Shown here in pieces: positions 34,560 to 49,300 of a DNA stretch of 64,000 bases. The DNA lies in contig NC_049983.1 in NCBI RefSeq assembly GCF_000003815.2, positions 21,820,401 through 21,884,400 on the forward strand, given 5' to 3'. The position numbers and the translations under genes are program-made. This stretch comes from Branchiostoma floridae (Eukaryota; Chordata; Leptocardii; Amphioxiformes; Branchiostomatidae). The notes under the pieces were generated by a model. The model ran no database searches and was not told the origin of the DNA. It saw only the letters and a program-made list of their open reading frames with translations. Position 1 is the first letter of the stretch, and each line of letters opens with the position of its first letter.

Positions 34560-34880
34560 GTTTTTCTACAAGAAACTAGCCATGCTCGATTCAATAGCCG
34601 GGGTTGTTTCCAACAGCCTTTGTCATTTTCTATGACTTACTGGATGACCTTATTATTTACATAAAAATATTTCAGTTTTAGTATTTTTCACACAAAAGGC
34701 TGTGAAGATGCACAATGGAAATGTACATTTTGTGCAATAGATGAGTGTACTTATATCTAAATCTTAGGCGCTTTCAGTAAGGCCATACACCATTCCTTGT
34801 ACGCATTCACGGGGACATGAATTGTGGGTAATATTTCAAACCTGAAGGCCCCTCAGACAAGAACGAATCACGTCTGAACA
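34560..34880 (+). pseudogene. Decayed duplicate of the M4 exon and 3' UTR
   Basis: CTACAAGAAACTAGCCATGC at 34569, TTTGTCATTTTCTATGACTT and later TGTGCAATAGATGAGTGTA repeat exon 18 and its downstream flank (34160-34480) about 405 bp further on. The copy has lost its frame. A local tandem duplication of the gene's end. Confidence 0.85.
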
Positions 34881-37398
34881 TTGTTATGTAAAAAGAGATA
34901 ATCGTCAATACTGAACTACTCAATGAGTGGCATTTAGTTCAGCACCAAGGACAGGTCCGTTTTTGTATAGTCTATCGCCTGCATCGTCTAACGTCTAGTG
35001 TTATAAATGAGGAGTATAACTATTTTTAGATGACACTCAATCAGGTTCATAGTATGGTACATCCTTAATACATTTATTGATCCTCCTTGTAAGTATTTTA
35101 TACACAAACATCTTAGTCTCGTTGATATTTCCTCCAATTTCCACCCTTTTCAAGTTATACATGTAAATGTTTGTGTAGCAATAGCATTAGTTCAATCATG
35201 ATCGAAGTCAGAATAGCATCACAGGTATCATGCATTGGTAAGAAATGTTTCACATACGATACATGTAGGTTCCACTTGTCCTGTGAATCTGTTGTTACCT
35301 GTCCTCTAGCAAATATACATGCATCAGTAAAAAAGTTCACTGACTCCGGCCCACATGTGCAAAAAGCATACGATAACAATGGCAAATAATTATCAAAGTT
35401 TTAAACATTCACCAGTAGAAAACTACACATTTACAATGTTTAATGTAGGCATAAAACCTGCATTGTTCACAATTAACTACGCTGATTCACCAAAGTCCAT
35501 AATTGAAAAGCTCCAATACCAATGAGCATATCTATTCAAATAGTTATACAAAACATTAGTCAGCAATAAGCAATATGCTCAATCTTGCAATATACAAATG
35601 TATGTAATTCCATTTTACAAATGTATGTAATTCTGTTATACAAATGTTATTCTGTTATATGTCAACCATCTAGCTTTTTGCAATTGCAAACTTTGACCAA
35701 GTCCCCTCTCCATATAAAATTCTAAATTATTTTTATCTAATGTGTTTGTTTTGAATTATTATAAGGAACTTGCCTTCAAGACTTTAACTTGAGTTAAGGC
35801 TTTAACTTAAAGACTTAACTTGCAGCTCAAAGGATTAATCAAAGACTAAAGCAGCCACCAAATGAATGTTTCCTTTCTTATCTAATGTTGGTAAATGTAC
35901 AAGCATCTTAACACTACAAAATTACCAGAATCTATACAAATAACTGTCCAAAGCAACTTTTGTATCAGTATTTCCATGTTTGCTTTGTACCATAATTAGG
36001 ACATTATTACCATGCATACAACCGTTGAATACACTACATCTGTTCTAAATTTTCAATCCTTGTCTATGTTAATTTTACCAATTACTACATACTCAAAACG
36101 TCTGTCATGTCCATTTCCAACATCATATCAAATTGCTTAATAAGTAATTGACATTTGGTGTATCGTATTACCTCTTTGATGTCTTACCTTCACTGTCCTG
36201 TTTATTTTGTATACTAAAAATATGTCTGGTACAGTAAAGACTGAAAATGAAGCTAGCACTTTTCAAGCATTTTCTGAAAAGTGGTGGAAGAGATACAATA
36301 AAATCTGGATGGTATGACACCACCCTTTTCTTTTGGTGCTCGTAGCTTTTCACTTTGACCATGTTGCATTTGAATTATGGCACTAGATGATACCTATACA
36401 GAGCTACAAATTGGAGAAATGTTTGTAAAACACTGCAAGCATACATGTAGCTTTACATGATAAAATCTTCCAGACACAAGACTAAAGTATAAATGGCAAA
36501 GTGCTTCCAAACAGGGTTTAAAAAAGCACTGGATAAGTACTAAGCTGTAAGTCTGGGATACCTTTCTGTTCTCAATAATACTAACATATCCCATTTTTTT
36601 TACACCAATTGACCAGTAGTCATGGCAACAATATGTGTACATTGGAGACAACTGTCCATCAAAATAGACACAAGGTACACAACTAATCATGACAAATCAT
36701 AGGTATGTGAAAAGTTTCATCAGGTTGGTACGTCACTGAATAAAGAGACTGTTTTTTACACAACCATTGCTTTATTCTCCCCAATGTTTTGGTGACCCTT
36801 TCACAATCTGCAGAGCAATTCTGACTGTACATATGTGAATGCTTTACGTTTGTGACCGCATCTGATCTGTAAGAAGCAACATCTGTGCTGCAGTACAATT
36901 ACCCTGAAGTTGAGAGACGGTCACTGAATATGGCTGTGTAAAAAGAGTCTCTTTATTCATAGTTACTACTGTCAGAGATCATACAAACCGTAGATGTGTG
37001 ACATTATTTAAGTGTTGCATGTTCCTATTCTTAAGGACTTTAAACTGCTCAAAGATACAAAAAAAACATAGTCACCAATCTTCAGGACTATACTTTGTAC
37101 TAATTTCTTACAAACAGAAAATAATACTTCTTCAGAAATTCTTCAATTGATTTTCTCCACTACATTCCACCAGAACAGTTTAACCTAACATCAAAACAAT
37201 TCTCACAAGTAAATTCTCGCAAAAAAACATAACAAAATGGAAACCATACAAGCATAACCAATCGAAACACTATTAATTAAAATACATCTTCAGTTCAAAT
37301 GATATTCCTATAACAGAATTGAAAAAAAAATTGTACCAAATGTCTTGCCCATTCCAACATATTGAAGTCTGTTACAATTGCGTATCAATTACAAAGCC
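34881..37398. other. Intergenic / likely 3' UTRs
   Basis: A/T-rich with no supported exon. On the minus strand AATAAA occurs near 36765 and 36940, so the periphilin-like transcript may extend into this region. Nothing else recognisable. Confidence 0.4.
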
Positions 37399-40300
37399 CT
37401 AACTGCTTGACTTGTCCTCCAAAGTCTTGATGGCATCCTTCAGCTCCTGGATACAGCGATCACCCAGGTCCTTCAGACACTCCTTCAGGGCAGGGGACAG
37501 TTTCTCCTCGATAGTTGGGTCTTTCCTGCAGCAGAATTTGCAATACATCTGTCATTTTCTATTTGTTGTTGGACAGACAAGGACAGTGTGGTATTTAACT
37601 GTGCAATATACACTGTCACAGTAAAGACAGAAGGTAAAGGTAGTCTTTCAATTAACCTCCCCGATAGAAGTCAGGTACCCATATTACCTGGGTGGAGTGA
37701 GGAAGGTCGTGTAAAGTGCCTTTCCCAAGGGCACAACGTCAGGGGCACGGCGAGTATCAAACTCGGAACCTCTAGATTCCAAGCAACTCTACCAGTTATG
37801 CCATACAACGCCACACTCAAGTGCAATACATTTTGTAAATGTAAAAGAATGGCTTCTCTTCAATGGATACAGTATACAAGTACTGTACACAAAATTCAAC
37901 TAAAATCTGGAAATGGTTGATATTTCTGACGTCATAACCATCATGACGTTCATTTCAATCTTACACACTGTGCATGCATATGTTGAGACAACTTACATTT
38001 ATCTATGACTGACTGTTTTTAACTGTACTTTCTAAAGCAAATTTCCTACAGTGACGGACTCAGCATACACAAAGTGCATTCGAACAATTAGAAGCCCATG
38101 TGGCAAACGAAAATATCACATGGTCTGAAACATCAATATCAAACGTTACCACGACATAAATATCAGATATAAATGCATGTATACTGCATATTAAGTACCC
38201 ACGTTATGAGCATCTTGCAGACTGTTCCAATGGTCTCACAGTCTTGTCTGTAGGCCTGTTGAAGGAACAAAATATCAAAATTACATGTAAGTTGAATTTT
38301 CACTTAGGTTGGTAAAACACATTTTGGATTAAATTCAAACTGTAACTTCCAACCAAAATAATGAACTACCCAAAATTTTCTTTTGGACTGACCAACTCCA
38401 GTCTTTGTTAAGAAATGAGCAATCAACTACCCTTGCAAAGTCATCATTTTTTTCCTAATCGTTTAAAAGAATAGACCAATTGTTTCTGAACTTTATGAAT
38501 TATCAACTTGAGTATCACAGCAAAAGGGGACTGTTTCAAATTTTATTTTTTTCCTCGTACAATCATTGAGTGGAATCGGCTGCTGGGGCATATTGCACAG
38601 GCCTAGACAGTCGTGGCCTTTAGGCTGGCCTGGCTCGCTTTCCGTACTCCAAAAACACACACCCTCAGTAATACCCCAATGGGGTAGTTAGAGGGTGACA
38701 AAGAAGAAGAAGAGGAGGAAACAAACCTCTTCAATCTCTCTTCTCTTCTTCCTGATCTGCTTCAGCATCAGGTCCTCCTTGGAAAGAGTCTTGGACCCCG
38801 CCTTGCCTCCGGATGCATGTCTGGACGCTGTGTTGGAATTCTCGCCACCCTTGCCTTCTGACGTCATCTTTTTCGATGCCGGCGGTGGGGACGCCTTTCC
38901 GCTGTTGTTCTTAGACGCAGCTTTGGATGCGGCTGCGTTTTTGCTGCCCTTTTTGGCCGGTGGTTTCGGCGACTTGGAGGGGGTGTCTGCCGCAGAGTCT
39001 GACCCCGAAGGATGGGAGTTACTGGGAGTGGAGGGCGTTGAGGAGGTTGACGTCCGAGGCGGCGTCCGAGCGGGCAGGCCTCTCTTGATGTCCTGGATGC
39101 TTGTCCCGCCGCGGTCGGGGGACACGCTCCTCTTCAGCGGGGACTGAGAGAACTGGGATGGGCCGGCGGTTGCCCCCGGCGACGCGAACATGCCGGAAGT
39201 GGACGCCATGTTGTCGCCCCCTCCCGCGGGAGGGTGGGATATCGTGCTCTCTTCAGGAATGTAGTCTCCGTAGCTGCTACTACGAAGCCTTTTAGGCGAG
39301 TGGTCTCTTGTAAGACTGGAGCTTCGAGACCGCTTCCCCATGGCCTGCATGTTGGGGCTGTACTCCTCCATGTAGTCCCTCCCGTGGGGGTGGGGGGACG
39401 TGGGGGAGTGCTGGCGCATGGGGGACATGCTGTGGTGGCGGGACGGGTCCATGTGCTGCTGGGGTGGGGTCGCGCTGGAACGGTAGCGCTGTGGCGACAC
39501 CGACCTGTATACAAATGTATCATAAGAAGTTTATTGCAAATTCTTGCCCGAGGGCTTATTGCAGGTAACATGAATGGGGACAAACATACAAAATGTGTAG
39601 AACAGAGTAGAATGTCTACTCTAGTCTAAAAGCTAACTCTAAACTGTAACTTGTTGGGTTCAACTTCTTTGAAAAAAAATTATTAATCCTAGAAATTTTT
39701 TAAAAATCTCAAAAATTACTAACGCTAGTTCACCTTTCTTTGAGGAGTAACCTATAACCATTTGTTTTAAAAAAAAACAGGATATCTAGCTGAATAGGGA
39801 TATCAAGTTCAAGGATAGTTTTAAACTGCAATATTTCAAAATATGGATATCCCTAAAACCCCCATTTTTAAAAACTACGGATATAGGTTAGCCCACGTAT
39901 AAACTAGCGTTAATCGTAAAAAAAAAAGAAGACACAGACCGGTGGCCTGTCGGCGTCATGGAGCGGTGTTTGACGGGCGTGAGCGAGCGGTGCTTCTGCG
40001 GTGACTGCTGGCGTCTGCGTTCGGGGCTGTGGCTGGAATGCGTGCGGCGGGAGCTCGGCGATCGCGAGTGGGAGTGAGCCCGGTACATCTCGTCGTCTCC
40101 GGAAGAAAACTGTACAGAAACAAAACATGAAATAATCACATCAAATATCTTGTACCGAAAGACAAGTCCAGAAGTGTTAGTGATTCATCTGCATAATTTG
40201 ATGTGATCTGTTTGCTTGGATGATCAGTCCCCAGTGTCTTCTACATCTGCATGCATGTGTCAGGGTCAGACAAGTTTATTGGCCTGATTGTCCAGGGCAA

Positions 40301-43300
40301 GTGAAAAGTGCCTATAAGGCAAGTTCATCTTCTGCAATACTTGCCCGATCGGGCCACAGCTTTTCCAGTGTGATTATTCCCTGAGTAGAAGTGGGTAGGT
40401 ATTGTTAGGTAAAAATACCCAAAAGAATTCCTTGTTGCAAGTAAACTTGCATAGAAATATGTCATTTAAATTTCGGGCCATGCCAGTGAAAAGATGGTTT
40501 GGGTCGGCAGATGTACAGGGGAAAGGAATTTTTCCAAACTTGTCCAACCCTGTGATAGCCTGGGTACCATCCGCTCTGATATATAGTCGCTTCTCTGCTA
40601 TTCTGTCTGGGAAACTTGACATCTCTAAGTATAACATCTGGAATGGTCCATATTGGACGAGGGTGTTGATTGGTCCTTACACATGAGCAAACTAAGGTTC
40701 AAGCACTCGTTTTAACAGGTGTTCCAACACCCGAATCGCCCTCCATCAGGAGGGCCTGTTGTCATAGAATGACCGCTCTAGAACCCATTCCTTAATTTGC
40801 TCATTAACTGACGTCACCACCAAAAGATTTGAAAGTACAGGTCCCCAGACAGGTAGCGAAAGCGAACAGAGGAGTGAACTACTACCCAGATGGTACCCAG
40901 GCTAACCCTGCTTATAACTCACCCGTTGATCACTACTCCTACTGCGGCTCCTGGATCTGCTACGGCTGCGACTATAGCTCCTCCTCGCCTGTAAACACAC
41001 AGCAACAGTCTGGTCTACTTATGTTACCTTGGTTAGGGAGGCAAGCATCCTCCTGCGCCATGCACAGACAGACAATGCACCAACAGACACAGGGACAGAA
41101 ACGACAAATCACTGCCGTGGTTAACGTGAATGTTTAGCACTAGTATTTCACAGAAAATCACCACTGTGACAATTCATACACTCGTTAAAGCCATGTTACC
41201 TTGGTTAAAAAAGACAAGTACCCTCCAGCAAAACTTCAGCAATACATGCAAAGACAATCGACACAGGGGCAATATCACTGCCACGATTAACATGCATGTT
41301 TTGCACAAGTATTTCACAAGGATCACCACAATTCGTACACTTGTTAAAGTAACAACCTTCTCCCTCTATCCAGCCAAACTTGTACTCAACACACATGCAA
41401 AGACAATGGTCACAGGCCTGGGACAAAAATGACACGCCACTGCCATGGATAACATTCATGTTTTGCAGAAGTATTTCACAGAAGTCACCACAGTTCATAC
41501 ACTTGTTTAAGCGACATCGTCTCTACAATGTTACCTTCAAGTTGGTTAAAGAGACAAGTGCCCTCCAGCAGAACTTGTACTTAACACATGCAAAGACAAT
41601 GGACACAGGGGACAGAACTGCCACAGTTAACCATTAATGTGCATGTTTGCCACAAGTATTTCACAAAAATCACCACAATACGTACACTCGTTAATATATA
41701 CCTGCGACAAATGCGTCGGTCAGTAACATATAAAATCAATGGATTAGTACAAACCAACAGAACTTGCTCTATCTCCACCAACAATATTAGTAAGAATGTT
41801 CATGTCACATAATGCTGAAGGCAGTTGTGTGAAACCAGAGTTAAACCATTGTCTGATATAAGTGCCACGACCATGAAGAAACTGACTGAAGTAATTTGAG
41901 ACGACAAACGACATACACGTCAGCGACCGATTTGCTCTCTTGAGTAGTTGTCAAACACAAACATTTCAAAATGAGTACAGATGTTTCTAGAATTATGTCT
42001 TTGATACAAGAAATTAGTTAGATAACTTCCAGTGCCATTGGAATGATGCAGGACAATACTACCATGTTCAACCAAAAGTGAACGATAACAAATTTGTCCA
42101 AACCACCAAATAAGGGGATGTACAACACTGTACAACAAGAACAGTACAGAGCATGATGGGATGGGGTACAAGGTCAATTACCAGAACCACAGGCATGATG
42201 GGACAAGTCGGGGGGATTCTGTTAGATGTATGGCTTTGGACTTAACACAATAACAGTGTAACCACGCCCGTTGCACATGTTCTGAAGCTACAAAGTAGGG
42301 CTTCCATATGAAGGCAATGACGCCCATATAAAGATCTTTGGGCATTCATGGATGTTTTCAGCGCCAGTCAAAAAGGACCTACTACAACCTTTTCCATCAA
42401 TAAGCTAATCAGCCATACATCTACAGGGATGACAATGTCAACCTGCTATGTATGTGTAAGGCCATGACTGTACTTTCTCTGACAGAGATCACTTTGGTGA
42501 TCTCTACCAAGACCATGTACAGATACAACCCCACCGACATAGCAAACAGGGTTATGGTGCCATTAACTCATACCTCCTCGTCATAAAAACCGCCAGCAGG
42601 GGGCATCGGCTGAAAGTGTCAAATCATAAGTTACTCTTTAAAGAAAAGGACAGCCAGCGGACCTTACTGTAAGGCTATGCTAAAATGCATTGAAGTTGGA
42701 TGTTGATTTTGTGTGTGCGTTTTTCTGCCCAATGACTTGATTCGGGAAAAAGAAGCGAGAATCAACAAGATAAAAACGGCTTAAGAGATTCTCCCAAGGA
42801 CACACATATTTCTACCATGACAGAAAGAATATCAAACTGTAAATCAAGATAAAGCAAATGCAGACTTGTAATTGACTTGGAACAAGAATCACTACCATCT
42901 GTCAAGGTAGAGAAGCGTATAAATGTAACGAAAGACATAAGAAATCATGCTAATAATTATTCTTTGCATGCATGAACATAACGTTATATTTGACAAAAAC
43001 AATGCAAATAAGATGTTTTTTCCTTATAGCACAAAAAGATAGAAATTCCTGTGACAAAGATTCTGCTCCCATTCACAAGATGTCAATGCTTCTAATCTGT
43101 TTTGCCTCTAGATTTCGACTCTGCACTTCATACTTTCGCACTGTATTTCTTTTGACACTTTGTTGACTTGCGGGATACTTTGTACAAACAATGAAGATAC
43201 TTGAACATATTTTTACGTATACAACCCTATTTTTCTGCTTCACAAATGTTTCATCAGTCTTCTCTGCTGTCTTCATCGGTGTGAAAGGAAGACTGTCGAA

Positions 43301-46300
43301 ACTTTGTGTAGCAAAAGAATAAGGTTTTGTTCATAAAAAAGCTATATTCTAGCGAGTAACCAACCTGAAGAAACTATCATAATACACATGAAGATGGTTC
43401 CCCTCACCTGTCTGTACCCAGGTTTGCGTATGAAGGGGTTGGCCGCTGCTCTCAGTCTCAGCACGGACTTCTCCCTGAAGCCCATAGGCCCCCTGCCGCG
43501 GGCTCCCGACAAGTTGTGTGCCCCCGGTGTACGGATTGCCGTCCCTCGCTTGAAGTGTTGTTCTGTGGCACAACAAATTTATTTATTATGTGTTGGTAGT
43601 AATACAATGCTTAACTTTTTTCCAACACAAGTATACACAGTATTTTCACTGTCGCTGTCTTTGGGATCAATACTGATGACCAATCACTTCAGTATGTGAA
43701 CTCGCGAGAGTTACAGGCACGTTTGACCAATTGCTGACATCACGTGTCCGCAAGATCACGTGTTAGTAAGATCACGTGTCTGTAACTCCCGCGAGTTTAC
43801 ACTCTGAAGTGATTGGTCTTCAGCATTGATCCTGAAGAAGGTGACAGTGGTCATTGAAAGTTTGATCAGTGTACTATACATTTGTGTAGGACGAAAGTTT
43901 AGCATTGCATTAACAAATCTATTTATTATGTCCTTCATGTCAGAAGTATATAATACACTCAGGAGATCTCTTCAAGACATGTTTTAGGTCAACAACATAG
44001 GCTCTTGTTAAATTTTGACATGTACAAAGAAGATAAAAATTGTAACTGTTTTCTTTTTGCCGACAAGATGATTGCCGACATTGCCAATGAAACTTTCAAA
44101 AAGCATTCATTCATTTCATTGCTAAGAATCAAAACTGTACGTCTTTTATCCATCTAATCATTTCTTGCATGCAAATCTTTTATGCACTTAAACATTTCTT
44201 ACATGCAAATCAAACAATTAAGGTTAGAGAGGAGGAGCTCAAAGTGAGTACAATTATTGAGAAAGTAAGTCTTCTTAAATTAAGTACATTTCAATCATTG
44301 TTTGGTTATAAATCATCATATAAAGAGACACAATCACAATCATGCATCTGTTAAAGACTTGATTAGAATAATTGATTGGCATTTCATTAGACCTAAGAAA
44401 AATGTTGTGTTTCAGATAACGTTCCTGAAAAGAAGTTGGGTTGATAGGGAGGAATTCTATGTTTTTTTTGTTTTGTTTAGGATTTATGTATGTCAGGTTT
44501 TTGCTAGTATAGGGTCGGAAACACAACATTTTTCCCTAGGCCTTAGGCCATGTTTATTGATTATATGGATGACATCCTCTGGGAATCCAAAAACTGATGT
44601 GAGCGTGCGAATACACAAAAAGTTTGGTATACCAAATAATAGTCCTCATTTTTGTTCTTTCACATTTCCTCTGATATCCGATATTTTTTTTGCAATCTTT
44701 GACATATATTTGCTCATTCTACAGCTGCTTTGTGCAATTAACAGTATAGTTGAACTTGAAAACTTGTTTCTTTGGAAACGGCCAAAAATTGATGCGCGCA
44801 CGGATGTCATCCATATGATCAAATCAACATAGCCTTAGTGGATGAAGAAAAGGTGCAGCCTAGGAACAGGTGCAGGACAAATTAAAGAGGCAGGACAGGT
44901 ACAAAGGGAAGCAGTGATTTTAGAATAGAAGGAAACAAATCATTGTTAAATAGTTATAGTTTGTGGAAAAAAACGCCATGGCTTCACATGGGGTGTGTCT
45001 CAACAGGCATCATTCAACTCTTGCCTGACTTTCTTATCTCATCTCGGTCATTTTTGTGTATATCTAAACCAGATTTGTGTAATAGTGAACAAATAGTGAA
45101 GTGCTAGAGTTACATGTACCAGTTTTAAACTGCCCATACTGTATGCTTATAGCATACAAGTCTAGTCGTGCATATTTTGGTTTGGCATTTGGTTAAATGC
45201 CCTTTTAATTGATTTATTGAAATACCAGTACTAGTAATGCCTTTCATATAAAGAATCTTTTCAGACAACTTTCTTTCACATGTAGTAGCGGTGGGAGCGG
45301 AAAAAGCATAACCAATGGATCAGGTGGTTCTTTGTTTATCATATACATTTACCATAAGGTACATTGCACACGTACAATGTACAAAAACAGCCACAGTCTT
45401 GGTCTACATCATGTTTCGACACAAATTATTTTCTAGTTCAAAACACATTTGAGGCAAACATATTATATAATGTGCACAGAAATACCTGTTGAGAGACACC
45501 TCTAGTTGCCGGAAGGTAACAAATAAAAGACAGACTGTTCCTGTTGGCTTTTTTCACCCCAAAAAGGCATTCCATTCTGTTCAACACCAACAACACCATC
45601 GACCAGGAAACATAAACTACTCATTGTCGTTCTCATGTTTGGTAAATATTCACCAGGTGAGCCACTGATCAGTTTATGTGATGTACGACGTTATATTCGT
45701 GCAGGTGTTGTCAGAATGCCGTGCCTTTGGAGTGAAAAAAAGGGCTGCCAAGTAAGCGTAGACACCTTTTCCCTGCCACCTTCCCCGAAAGTGGCCGCGA
45801 CTGGAGTAGGAATGTCTCCTGAAGTCTTTAAACCATGAGATCTGTACACGGGATCCAAATATCAGCTTACCATTGTACCTGTAAGGGGGGGACAGCATGC
45901 AAGGTTACAGAAAGGGAAGGTTGGGAGCAGTCACGCATGAGCACGGCGCCTACTGTCCTTGGTATCAGCTTCGTGCTTGTGCACTTCTCAAGCAATCTCA
46001 GCCAAGCAGAAAAAAATGTGAGGTCGGTATTTTTTTCAAGACGATGTCTAACACCATTTCAGCTTCAGTTCTTCGAATCCTGAACAGTTGGCATTTAATA
46101 ACAATGTTTATCTTTTTAAATCAACCTCTCTTGTAAACTTTCCTTACTTTCTCTATGGTCAAATGAGTTTGTTGACCCCTGTAAGGTCACAATGAACCAG
46201 CAATATGCTGAAAGCTGTATACAAATGAAGAATTTTTCAGTGAGGAAAATGCAGACAATTAGAAAAAAAGTCTGAATTTAACTTATTTCTATGCACCAAC

Positions 46301-49300
46301 GTGTGAAGAAACAACTGCCAATTGATCACGAAAGTGTCTATAACAAAACAACCAACTCTCTGGTAAACTTTGTGCAATACTGGAGCTCAGGTAATCGACA
46401 CAGACCTGAGCCCATATCCTGCTTTTCCCCAACTACCACGCCCATATAAAACAAACCAAATCCGCCAACGTGTATACACAACCAGACTGTTCTTCCCATG
46501 CACATTAGCATATTCCCAGATTGAAACAAATTTGTTTACCGTTCTCTTCTGAATCTCATGGTTCTCGGCTGAGATTGTCTCACGGAGAGTTGCAGCAGAA
46601 GGCGATACCAAGTCAGCAGGCAGACCTTACACCAACCCTTCACCCCACACCCGCATGCCTACTGACCTCGTACTTTGGCCCGAGCAGCCCGGAGATCCTT
46701 GAACCAAGACAGGCGGATTCGCGAACCCAGAACGTCCTTACCATTGAACCTGTTCGAGACGTGATCAACTTGGAATCAATGCGTAAGGCAATCCTGGAGG
46801 CTTTGCAAATGTCACAGAAAAACGTCTACCTGAAGGGTTGTATATTTTTAGTTTCATTTGCATCTGCAGGTGAACTCAGGAGTGCAATATTCTTACCTGA
46901 TAAGCTTGAAGATTAACAGGCCTTTCGGGTAAATATTCAACTTAAAAGACAAATATTTAATTTTGGGGGTAAATAATCTACTCGTGACGTGTCCATAATG
47001 GACATTTTTGTTTTAACATTTGGCTTTGAAGATACAAAATCTATCTGTTGTTGTTTTTTTGCTACTTAAAGCTGACGACAAACTGATACATGTCCAAAAG
47101 GGTAAAGGTAAACATTACCCTTTTCATTATATTAAATATTAATCGCTTTCTGTTTGATCATCATTGTACAGCATATATAGTAGTTCTAGCTTATAAATTT
47201 TAGCTGAAGTTTTTACAACAGGTATTAGATTTACAGATGAATTTTCAGGCTATATAGTTCTTCTAGTAGTCGATGATTTAGGATATTACCTTGTACTTCC
47301 TGTTTCTGTTCAAATAAACATTAAAAAACAAAGGAAACATAATTCCTGTCTGCAACATTCACAACAAAGGTGTTTACAACCTTTTTATCAACACCAGCCG
47401 GTATAAATTAATCTACAGGAGACAAACAACATCACAAACAACAGAGAATTTCAGTGCAATTTTAACGTTAGTGAACAAAACTGTGGAAACTAAGTAGCAA
47501 TTTTGATGACTTACGGAATGGAACTTCTGGAAAGCCGAAACACCTCTAGGTTTTACACGAAACACCACCGGCGGGAAAGGTGCACACACTGATCCAGACA
47601 AATTACAGCGTGCACAGAGATGCCAAATGTTCAATAACACTGGTCATATGACTGGAGTGTTGGTTAAACATGTGCACCGTTCGCGGCAGGTCTCTACTGA
47701 CTCTCAGGTATTATTCAAAGGTGACTCAATATATTCATTATGCATTTGATGCATATTTGAGTGCCCTCTAAATAGCGTTTCATTGAAAACAAAAATCACC
47801 TGTCATGCGCAGCTGCTCATGTGACAACCAAAACACGTGCAACTGCTTAATATGTACATAGTCAATACAGTAAAAAGAAAACAACCAACAACAACAATAA
47901 TGCAAAAAAATACTGTAATGGAAAACTGTTTGCAGTGGTTTTATGTTTGTGGTTTTTGTTGTGACCAATTCACCACGAAGTCAAATCCACCGCAAACAGT
48001 TTTCCATTACAGTATGTGATTACATTATACAGCAATACATAACCACTGCTAACACTCAATTTTCCTGTTACATGTACCACAAAAAATTAAAGCCATTAAA
48101 CGCATAAACAGTATGTAAGTCATGTATGCAAGTCAAGTCCTCATTTGCATAAATTATATTCGTTGACTATCTTTTCTACCCAAATAACAGACTTACAAAA
48201 TCAATGTTAAGAAATGTTCATCTGTACATATCTTCCAAATGTCAGAAGTAAGGAAGTCATGTCATTTACCACAATTGGGATTATAGCATTTTGTCATTAA
48301 TTAATGATGCAAATTAGGTCTTTATTTGCATAATGTCTTTCTATGAATATTCTTCTCTTTCTAAGACACAAGTGACACATGACTTGCAATATTAATAGCT
48401 TTCTCCAGTCATGCTGGCCTTGAATGTAAGTTCATCTGTGACGTTAGTCAACATTATGTTACAATTTTAAGACCCTATATTCGTGCACAAAACAACGCGC
48501 TTACCAACAACCTTTCGATCAGTCCTCTGATCCTTCTCAAGTTGAAATGACCCAAGGCCTAAGAGGCCATTTACATCAGAGCCCACCAACCTTCCCTCAA
48601 CGGAGACGGGCACCGATACCGACTGCCAAGCACCTTTGACCCTTTGCTGACGTCACACTTCCGGTCAAGATGTGTGACTTAGGCTTTGGGTCATTTCAAC
48701 TTGATAAGGATCTGAGGACTGATCGAAAGCTTGTTGTTAAGCACTTTATTTTGTGTGTACGGACATAGGGTCTTAAAATTGTAACATCATGCTGGCCTTC
48801 TTCACACACACACAAAAAAAAACACACACACACATTTTGTACAAACACTACCCAAAATGTAACGCTAGTTCACCTTTATCCGCGGGGTAACCTATTCCGT
48901 TGTTTTCAAAAAAAGGATACTTAGGGCTATCATTCCAACGAAATGTGAGTTCAAACTGCTATATTTTGAAAATATTACAATTTGAAACCAACATCTGCTG
49001 ACTTGATATCCCTAAATGTACTGTTTTGAAAAACAATGGATATAGCTTTCCCACAGATAAAGGCTAGGTAAACTGGCATTAATCATCTTAGCACAGGTAA
49101 TCATCATACATGTATAATACACCAGCATAGAGATAATTCAACCCTTACTTGTTGAAGATGTCCTTGGCGATGTCTCTTCTCTGGAAGCGAAGTGCCACGA
49201 ACAAAACCTCCTTGTTGTCAGACTGCTTGAAGAAGTCAAAAGAACATTTCCCACCATGTTTTGTAAAGAAGTCTCTGAAAAAAAAAAAGAATAAATTGTA

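Noticed and set aside
39234-39629. Open frames opposite or out of frame with the large periphilin-like exon
   Set aside because: Shadow frames of GC-rich Ser/Pro/Arg coding sequence on the other strand.
44302-44832. 176-codon open frame on the plus strand
   Set aside because: It runs through a MITE with inverted ends (44543-44837), has no recognised domain and no splice context.
46521-46916. 131-codon open frame that looks protein-like
   Set aside because: Overlaps a tRNA-derived SINE (A- and B-box phrases) that also occurs at 45827-45885; no family resemblance.
47513-47650. Candidate non-coding first exon for a shorter periphilin transcript
   Set aside because: GTAAGT follows a GC-richer stretch on the minus strand, but nothing in the sequence proves a promoter or splice here.
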